Assembly: GCA_029531795.1 (NCBI GenBank)
Contig: JAPEIS010000002.1
Span: 2,046,001 to 2,110,000, forward strand
Direction: 5' to 3'
Source: Sclerotinia nivalis
Lineage: Eukaryota > Ascomycota > Leotiomycetes > Helotiales > Sclerotiniaceae
DNA: 64,000 bases
The translations under genes and the position numbers were made by a program. The notes below the pieces were generated by a model. That model ran no database searches and was not told the origin of the DNA. It saw only the letters and a program-made list of their open reading frames with translations. This document shows positions 56,701 through 64,000 of this stretch, piece by piece. The stretch's first letter is position 1, and the number at the start of each line of letters is the position of its first letter.

Positions 56701-57846
56701 AATGATCAATCAATCAATCAATCACATTGATGCCATACTCAATGATGACACCCGCAAAACAATGATAGCACATCGATACATACATCGATACATACATCGA
56801 TACCTAGGTAGCTAAAATGCATACAATTACTTTTAAACGCGGGTTTAGTTAGGATGAATCAATTGGAGTTTGATGATGGAAAGAAAAGAAAATCTATTCT
56901 ATCTGCTGTAACCTACCTTAAGGCAAGAAAGAGATTACTCAACTCTCTCACTGCGCACTCCGTCACTCCATCAATCCATCACTCCTTCCTCCTTCACTCT
57001 TACCAGTCTTCCAAGTTGTTATATTCACAGAAACCTATTTTCGGGTACGAATTCTCAGGAGGAAAAAGTCTTGGCATCCATAGCTCGGTAATACTGCTGC
57101 ATAATTGTGTAAAATAAAAAGTTGTACTTCTCTCTGTTCTGTCTGTACTGAGATACTTTGAAAGATTTTAGAGTAATCTAATCAAATGAAACATCTTTGA
57201 CAATGGTCAACCTCTTTCAAGAATTTCAAAGAAGTCGTTCCAGAGTTACTATGATATACTATTTATTCATTCATACACCAATTACTGTTAGAATAGTTTC
57301 ATTTTACTTCTGATCAAACCTTTTTTTTCGAGTAAACTTCCTTGTTACTTTTCAAAATCACTCCTTTTCCTAATTCCCATTAGAAAGTCTTTTCATTCAT
57401 GACCTGCTGGTTGAAAGTCGATCCTCCTATCAGCCCCGTGCTAAGGCTTGATTGACATTTCACATTTCACATTTCATATTTCATTTATTTGTATTGCCTC
57501 TAACCCCGGAAACCTTCAAAAACTTCTTGACCTCTCTATACTTTTGGACTTCATAACAATTATTCGCCGCTATCTTGCCTTGCCCTATTCACTCCTTTTC
57601 ATCACTCCTTTCACTTCAGGGCTTAGATGTGGCAGAGCAATCTCGCTGTATTTCATTTGGATGTTAATCATAATCTGTGCTCGTGCCTGTCACAAATCAT
57701 CTCATAAAGTGGTAGTTAAATAAACCACTGCCAGGACCAGAATTATTATTCTTTCGAGGTTTGCGACCTCACGATACGATAGAGTCATGACGCGCCCGGA
57801 AATAATTCGCGCTGGTTGGTTTTGATTACCTCACTGCCGCTCTTCA
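53755..57846. other. Long intergenic region of about 4.1 kb
   Basis: No gene is supported; all ORFs are short and unlike coding sequence. Several TACCTAGG words occur (54470-54500, 54738-54753, 54935-54965, 56801-56810). The CAAT/ATCA repeat is at 56706-56724, and there is a 12-mer repeat. The last 700 bp before 57847 are pyrimidine-rich and are probably the promoter and 5' leader of the Tea4-like gene. Confidence 0.55.
56771..56803. repeat. Tandem 12-mer ATCGATACATAC
   Basis: Two full units and a partial third unit run directly into the palindrome TACCTAGGTA at 56801-56810. Confidence 0.85.
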
Positions 57847-60800
57847 ATGGTTACTGATTTTATAGATTCAATTGACCTCCAGGACCCAAATGCTCCATCA
57901 GCGCAAGACCATTCCAAGAAGCAGGCAAATGCGACACCTTTAGGTACTGGGCCGCCAGCTCCACATCAGGCCGAAGCACTGCGAGAAGCCGCCGCAGAAG
58001 TCGCAGATGAACAACATCGAAGTCCGCGAGTGTCAAGGGAATGGACCAATGGCGAAGGGCAAATGATACAAGATTTTACGAGTGACGACTTGGCCGCTGG
58101 AGTTACCTCTGCCTTGAACGGAAACAATCAGCAAGATGATTTGGCAATTGCTCAGAATGGTGGTTTGGCAGGTTCTTGGGGCGAAGATGGGGACATGGCA
58201 GATGCCGAAGGGGATGATAGCATGGATGATGACATGATGGACAAGATCTCAAGCTCTCCATCAATCGACGATGGTGGGTATTCCCTTCCAAAAATTTGGC
58301 CTTCTAGGTCCGACTCCCTCTCCCGGGCAAGCTCCTCGTCGTTTTCACAAGCGTGCGGCGAAAGTTCATCCCCTTTCGTGGAGCCACCCACTTTCTTTCC
58401 ATTACAACCCATGAGCGACCAGCTAGAAATGGACCTGAGCCAGGTGGCTCACGAAATTCAATATCATCATCATCATCTAGGTGAGTATCTCGACCGAGCG
58501 AATAGTACTACGTCCAATTACGATACCGACGCGCCCATACCAGTAACCCCGGAAAAGTATGGGCCTTACATGGAGAAACAAGACCAGGACTACAACGAAG
58601 AGTATTTTCATGACCAGCTCACAGCAATGCATGATTCGGACCAGGATACGGCCCAAACTCCCTCTTTCGATCCTTACGACTACGAGGCAATGACTATACC
58701 ATACGAAAGCTCCGAGGACGAAGAAGACCAATATGATGACGACGACGACGATGATGATGACGATGATATTCCATATGCTGCTGACTCTAGATTTGTTGAT
58801 TCCGGATGGGGTGGAGAGTGCTTACAAGAATCAGAGGACATCGATTTCGAATTCGTATACGCGCTCCATACCTTCGTCGCTACAGTAGAAGGCCAAGCGA
58901 ATGCCACCAAAGGAGATACCATGGTTTTACTGGACGATAGTAACAGCTATTGGTGGCTCGTAAGGGTAGTCAAGGACAGCAGTATAGGCAAGTCACACTG
59001 CAAATCATCTCATCTCATCTGATCGCTAACGTTAGTTTCAATGGTAGGTTACTTACCAGCAGAACATATCGAAACACCAACAGAAAGACTAGCAAGACTT
59101 AACAAACATAGGAACATTGATGTACGTGATTTTTTCTTGGCCTTCGATACGTTACTAACATGCACAGCTTTCATCGACCAGGTTGGGAGACCAAGCAGAG
59201 AAGTCAAAAAACCCCTTGAAGAAAGCGATTCGACGAAGGAATGCTAAGACTGTGACCTTTACGGCTCCGACATACGTCGAAGCTTCGGATGTCGATTACT
59301 CTACTGACGAAGAGGATGGTGATGGAGACTTCTACGGGCAACAAGAGCAACAGTGTGAGCAGCAAGAGCAGACCGTTGAGGACGATGAAATTGTTGCAAT
59401 AGAGCCGCTCAAACCACGTTCTGAGCTACACGAAGTGAAATCCGAAAGTCCAGAAGGTGACAATTCTGCTGTTAAATCAAGCTTAGACGCAGCTAGAAAT
59501 AGTGACGAGATATTGGAAGGAAAGCTAGAAGGTAGCAAATCCAGGAATGGTACTCTACGCAACACGGATTCATTCTTCAAAGACGACACAGTGGAAACTC
59601 GAAAAATTACACTTACGCCAAATCTGCTTCGTGATGATTCTAGCACTTCAACTCGGACATCTAATGAATCAGAGAAACATAAGCAGAGGCCGAGCCTCGA
59701 TAGACTTGAGAGGGATCTTATGTCAGACAAAATTAAGGACAAGAAGGAAAAGAAGGACAAGAAAGAAAAGGAGAAGAAGCCAGGGATGCTTAGCGGGCTA
59801 TTCAAGCGAAAGGACAAGAAGTCGAAGCAGCAAGATGATGATCTCGAAGACTCAATGACATCAAGCAAGCAATCAAGCGAGAATCCTAGGTCATCTCCTT
59901 CCCCTAGCAAGGACTCGGATTTGGCATCTCTCGAGGAATCAAGTCCTGAAACTCAGAAACAGCCCAGCAAGTTGCAAAAACAACCGCGACCGGAAACCTC
60001 GCCCAGTCGCAACCAGAACACGAGGGCGCCAAGGCCTATGGAACCACAGCTTGCGACAATTTCTGAACGTGCATTCGCAGCTGATTCGGCCCCAGGGCCT
60101 TCGTTACGTCTAGTACAGCCCGAGCCACAAACAGGCACTCCAAGCCAACAGGAATCTCCAAGCTCACCCACGAGTTCGAGTCCCAGGTCACCTGGGCCGA
60201 TATCTAAAATTTTACATTCCGCAATTTCTACCAATTCGGAGCCAAAGCCTGTCAAAGCCAAGAAGGCAAAAGCTCGAGTCGAATTGGATGATTTTGATTC
60301 ATCTTCGGAAGAATCTGATGTTGAAGAACCTATACGTTCCTCAGGTGAACAGGCTCAACGACCTATTCCAGGTAGCTTTCCTGACAGTTACATCGCAACC
60401 CCTGCGAATGAAAATCCTGACGCTATGGATGAGAGATTATCGGAATCGCCAGTACAAGTCTCTCCGATCACACCGACAACTTCTCATCCGCCAGCACTTA
60501 TGGTAGATACGTCTAGTCAAGAAGAACCACCATCACCAATGTCATCACCTTCACCTGAGCTTATTGATGCTGATGATGTTAAGAAGGGGACGGGAAGCTC
60601 TACAACTTCAACATCCACACCTACATGGAGCGACTCGCATCTCAGGACATTCTTCGATGATGATACAGACATAAGAGATCTGCTAGTTGTTGTGTACGAT
60701 AAATCAGGAGTAGTGCCGGCAGGATCAGACCATCCTGTTGTGGGTAACCTTTTCAAGGAAGAAAATGCCAAACTGGCAGATATAACCAACGTGAGTTTTG

Positions 60801-60904
60801 ATGAGATAAGAATAAATATTATTGTACTGACTATATTACAGCGTTTGGATGGAATGCTTGGTGATTGGTTAGCCCGCAAAATGAGGACACAATCTTCACG
60901 ATGA
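57847..60904 (+). CDS. Tea4/Bud14-like SH3 polarity factor, PP1-binding
   Basis: The protein of 966 residues is encoded by exons 57847-58987, 59048-59121, 59168-60790 and 60842-60904. An acidic, low-complexity N-terminal third includes an 11-residue Asp run. One SH3 domain follows (about 336-390: FVYALHTFVATVEGQANATK, then SYWWLVRV and GYLPAEHIE), split by the first intron. Right after it comes a basic patch and KTVTF (432-436), a good RVxF-type docking site for protein phosphatase 1. This SH3 plus RVxF arrangement is that of Tea4 (fission yeast) and Bud14 (budding yeast), which recruit PP1 to sites of polarised growth. A Lys-rich stretch (DKKEKKDKKEKEKKPGMLSG) and Ser/Pro-rich sequence fill the middle. 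The C-terminal motif SHLRTFFDDDTDIRDLLVVV ends in RLDGMLGDWLARKM. The first intron is GC-AG and the last intron has no stop (separate entries). Confidence 0.9.
58988..59047 (+). other. GC-AG intron in the Tea4-like gene
   Basis: This 60 bp intron begins GCAAGT (preceded by AG, the classic GC-donor context) and ends GGTAG, with branch-like GCTAAC. Removing it joins SSI-G to GYLPAEH, restoring the SH3 domain. The only GT nearby (58992) is out of phase. Confidence 0.87.
60791..60841 (+). other. 51 bp stop-free, phase-0 intron
   Basis: The sequence GTGAGT ... TTACAG has canonical ends, but is 17 codons long and contains no in-frame stop. Retention would insert VSFDEIRINIIVLTILQ before RLDGMLGDW. 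Splicing gives DITNRLDGML. Confidence 0.7.
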
Positions 60905-62288
60905 ACACCAAATACAAATTGTAAATCTTACATGAATCAATGAATTTATGATGAAGCTGGAGAGTGGTTTGGGCACAAATTCTGGCGCTACTGGGGAAAA
61001 GGAGGGTTTGGCATGGGGATGGGGATGGGGATGGGATACCTTATACCACAACATTGGATCTTTGAAAGATTTGTTCATTCGGCATTGGCAAGGACACCTT
61101 GTACATAGTTTTGCTTGCATCGTCGGCTGGTTATTTTCGATTGGTTTTTTTCCCCTTTCATACTGCTCCTGATGGATTTATATATCAAAAGATTCTGTTG
61201 TACGCGGGTATCCGAAGGGTCACACACCAGGTAGCATTGAGCTTTTCGTCCCCATCGGTGAGACTTGAATTGAGCTTCAATTAAGTATTGTGTTATGCAT
61301 TGGTTCCTGTCGGTGACGTGAATGGTGATTATATATATATATATTATAGTGGTTAAATAAAGAACCAGTGGCGATTAACGCGGGAACTATACTATTTCTA
61401 ACTTTTTTAGATGGATCATCATCAATATTTGCTCTTGAGATATTTATGGAGCTTTTTTCCTGTGTTTTAACGCCCCGGTTCCATATGGGGAATTGCTCAT
61501 GTTTTCTCCGAGCTGCTATTCGTTGACTTCCCTTAGATCCTTGTCTTGGATGATATATAATGTAATGACTTCATTGGATATTGTATTCTTCACTTTGTGG
61601 CTGGTTGGGTGGTTATTAGAGGGGAAATTAGAGGTTATTAATTTATCAATGGACAGAGTAAATATTGGAAGTAGCTAGCTGGGTACAGAGTAAGTAGTTA
61701 TGTATTACCCATAGTACATGTCAAACTTGGAGCTTGTGATATTGGATTGTACAACTGACTTCACAATCCAATATCCAGTATTCTAAACATTTAGCTAAAT
61801 GTTGTCAATTTTCTTGCTTGGGATGTGTGATACTGAAATCGTTTTGAGTTACTACTTGGTGATAACCACAATATTACCTACCTCCTAACTCGCATTAATA
61901 ATCATCTAATCCTGATACAATTTCACCTTCATAGGACGACACTACCCAGCGTTTGGCGTGCATCCATCATTTTCATTCACTTAGACACCCCCGTCAACCC
62001 GCCCGCTTCACTTTGAACGACCTCTCATTACCTACTCTGTGCTCACTCTGTGCTCACTCTGCGATCAACCCACCAGCCATTAAAAAGTTAAATAAAAAAC
62101 GTACAACTTAACCCACCATCCAGCTCCATAAATTTAAGCGCAGAGCTTTGACCACTCCTTCACAGAAGGTTAAGCGAAACGTCTGCATCTACTGTATGAT
62201 TCTTGTAAGGAACTTGGTTTGAATCGCTGCGACAAAGCCTTTTGGTCTGTTTTGCGCGGCTTCGCCTTCTTGCCTTCGAGATATAATT
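60905..62288. other. Spacer between the Tea4-like gene and ste50
   Basis: No supported gene. A (GGGGAT)n array at 61013-61036 lies in the presumed 3' UTR of the Tea4-like gene, and an AT microsatellite lies at about 61329-61346. The right end is the ste50 promoter, with two copies of 'ctctgtgctca' at 62035-62058. Confidence 0.6.
61013..61036. repeat. (GGGGAT)n array
   Basis: There are about four units of ATGGGG in a row. As RNA, this could form G-quadruplex-like structure in a 3' UTR (inference). Confidence 0.85.
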
Positions 62289-63904
62289 ATGGCATTCGAG
62301 TCCGGCACAGCCTACCCAGAATCTGATGCGGATGACGAGTACGAGAGAAGTGTGCATAACAGTTCCCCAGTCCTCGCCAACGATTCAGAGGATTCCGACG
62401 GTCTTTCCTCCAATGAGCATACCCCGACTACATACGGCAACCATGGCATCGGGGATACTCTATCGGAAGCTATCATAACGTGCTGGAGCGCAGAAGATTG
62501 CGCCGAGTTTGTACGTAGTCTGGGACTGCGGCTGTATGACGATATATTCTTAGGTATGCTTTAAAGCGGTATTGATTGACCTTTGAACTCCTATCTAATT
62601 GAGAGAGATAGACGGTCGGATCACTGGAGACGTATTGGTAACATTACACCATAACGATTTAAAAGAGATGGGAATAACGAGTGTGGGGCATCGACTTACA
62701 ATTCTCAAGAACGTTTACGACATCAAGATCAAGCAGGATGTGCCTGTAGAGAGTGATCATTATGTGCCACTGTGTGAGTTGGTTGATTGAATGGCAATGA
62801 GTACTTTAGCTGATTCCCTTTGCAGCAGCAGACGCCGAGGCTCAGTATGCCACCGCGACACTCAAAGACATCAAATACCTTGTCGAGCAATTAAGATTAC
62901 GAGACGAACGAATGAGCATCGCAGAAATGGAATTACGCAGGCTAACTGCTGAATATACTCGATTGCGGGAGGACCTTTTACCGGTGTTTCGGATGGCTAA
63001 AGAAGGACAACCGTTACCATATCACCCTCCTGGCACCAACAATCAAAGCTCATATTCTTACGATAACAACAATACACTATCACCTCCTGCACCAACGCCT
63101 TCTTCAAGCCAATCAGGACTTTCGCGGAAGTTCTCAACCAAAAAGCTCTTCCTAGAATCAACGCCAAAGAATGCGTCTCCTACCTTCAACTTACAATCCG
63201 GTCATGATAGGTCTCTGATGGAACAAGCTCTCGACCCTGCAAACGCTGCCGAGCGGGCAGTCCTCTCTTCATCGCACCTCAGCGCTACGAACAACGGCTC
63301 GCAATCACTGTCACCCGGTCAACCTTCGCCTAATCAGCCCTCGCCGACTTCCCCTCCTCCCAGTCATTTGAGTGGATCCACCTTGGCCTCACGTTCATAC
63401 CGATCAGATCAACAACCTACTCCAGGCCGCAGCACTTTCCCTCAAAACGATAACGACCAGTACCCTCCATCTACATACTCCCGCGATAGTACCAAACCAG
63501 CACCTTCACGGCGAGCCCAAACACCTGCTCTTGAACCACCTTCTGGTGGCGGTGGTGCTTCGGTCGAAATATTCAAATCATTCCGTGTCAGTATGGAAGA
63601 CCCATGCTACAAGGTCTTGCCTGCTGCTTTGAAAAAATACAACATTAATGCACCTTGGGAACAATACGCTTTATACATTGTCTATGGGGATAAGGAAAGA
63701 TGTTTAGGTATGGAAGAGAAGCCTCTGATTCTATTCAAACAATTAGACAAGGAAGGCAAAAAGCCTATGTTTATGCTGAGGAAGATTAGCCCCAATACAG
63801 AGCCTGGAATACAAGACGTTCCTGGAAGTGCAGGTCTAGACGGTAGAAATGGTGGTCGTGGTGGGAACAACTCCATATACGACCCCCCTGGTGGCATTAT
63901 ATGA
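62289..63904 (+). CDS. ste50: MAPK-cascade adaptor Ste50 (SAM-RA)
   Basis: The protein of 501 residues is encoded by exons 62289-62553, 62612-62773 and 62826-63904. A SAM domain lies at about residues 60-135 (CWSAEDCAEFVRSLGL, GRITGDVLVTLHHNDLKEMG and ITSVGHRLTILKNVYDIKIK) and is built from the first two exons. A short coiled-coil follows, then a long Ser/Pro/Gln-rich linker. A Ras-association domain lies near 395-475 (EIFKSFRVSMEDPCYKVLPA and YIVYGDKERCLGMEEKPLIL), with a Gly-rich end. SAM plus RA is the signature of Ste50, which links the MAPKKK Ste11 to Cdc42/Ras-type inputs in mating, filamentation and osmotic-stress cascades. Donors are GTATGC and GTGAGT. The second acceptor is a CAGCAGCAG run. 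I chose the first CAG because it alone keeps the frame with donor 62774. Confidence 0.95.
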
Positions 63905-64000
63905 CCTCGGTCAGCTTTTCGGATTAGACGTTATTCCTTGGAGTTGCTGCATTGGTTTACACTGCATAGCGAAAGTAGGCGACACCACAATTCCTTGTGA
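63905..64000. other. 3' flank of ste50
   Basis: Only about 100 bases remain before the window ends; they are presumably the start of the ste50 3' UTR. Confidence 0.6.

Overview
The window is nuclear DNA from a filamentous ascomycete. Genes carry short introns (about 46 to 217 bp) with GTRNGT donors, branch sites of the CTAAC/CTRAY type and YAG acceptors. The gene set (palH, Tea4-like, Ste50, Hmt1-like ABC, fungal-type CPS/KS diterpene cyclase) is typical of Pezizomycotina. Moderate AT content, long repeat-rich spacers and protein resemblance suggest Leotiomycetes, possibly near Sclerotiniaceae; this is inference only. Exon boundaries below were worked out by hand from splice signals and reading-frame continuity. 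Each intact gene closes to a whole number of codons.

Layout. 1.2-6.3 kb: rad5 (-) and a mitochondrial NDUFAF6-like gene (+), diverging from a 341 bp spacer. 6.7-9.7 kb: a small Cys-rich protein (-) and a vacuolar alkaline phosphatase (-). 10.7-19.1 kb: ribosomal protein L34 (-) and the core spliceosome gene prp8 (+), diverging from a 386 bp spacer. 23.0-24.2 kb: a two-repeat Myb/SANT protein with a 27-glutamine tract. 26.6-29.5 kb: a broken bifunctional diterpene cyclase (CPS/KS type). 31.5-36.5 kb: cox4 (+) converging on an Hmt1-like ABC half-transporter (-). 36.5-44.5 kb: gene-poor and repeat-rich. 44.6-48.1 kb: a graveyard holding an MFS transporter pseudogene, a P450 relic and a small membrane-protein ORF. 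48.9-53.8 kb: ceramide synthase (-) and palH (-). 57.8-63.9 kb: Tea4/Bud14-like polarity factor (+) and the Ste50 MAPK adaptor (+).

Most intact genes are housekeeping or signalling functions: DNA damage tolerance, respiratory complexes I and IV, splicing, phosphate and metal handling at the vacuole, sphingolipid synthesis, ambient pH sensing, polarity and MAPK signalling. The accessory layer consists of dead or dying secondary-metabolism genes. The diterpene cyclase carries two nonsense codons and two single-base frameshifts. The MFS gene and the P450 carry several lesions each.

No CRISPR, plasmid-type or viral feature was seen, and no intact transposon or tRNA was recognised. No clearly new biological system is present. 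The best leads are the decaying terpenoid and efflux loci, GC-AG introns in prp8 and tea4, and a stop-free 51 bp intron in tea4.
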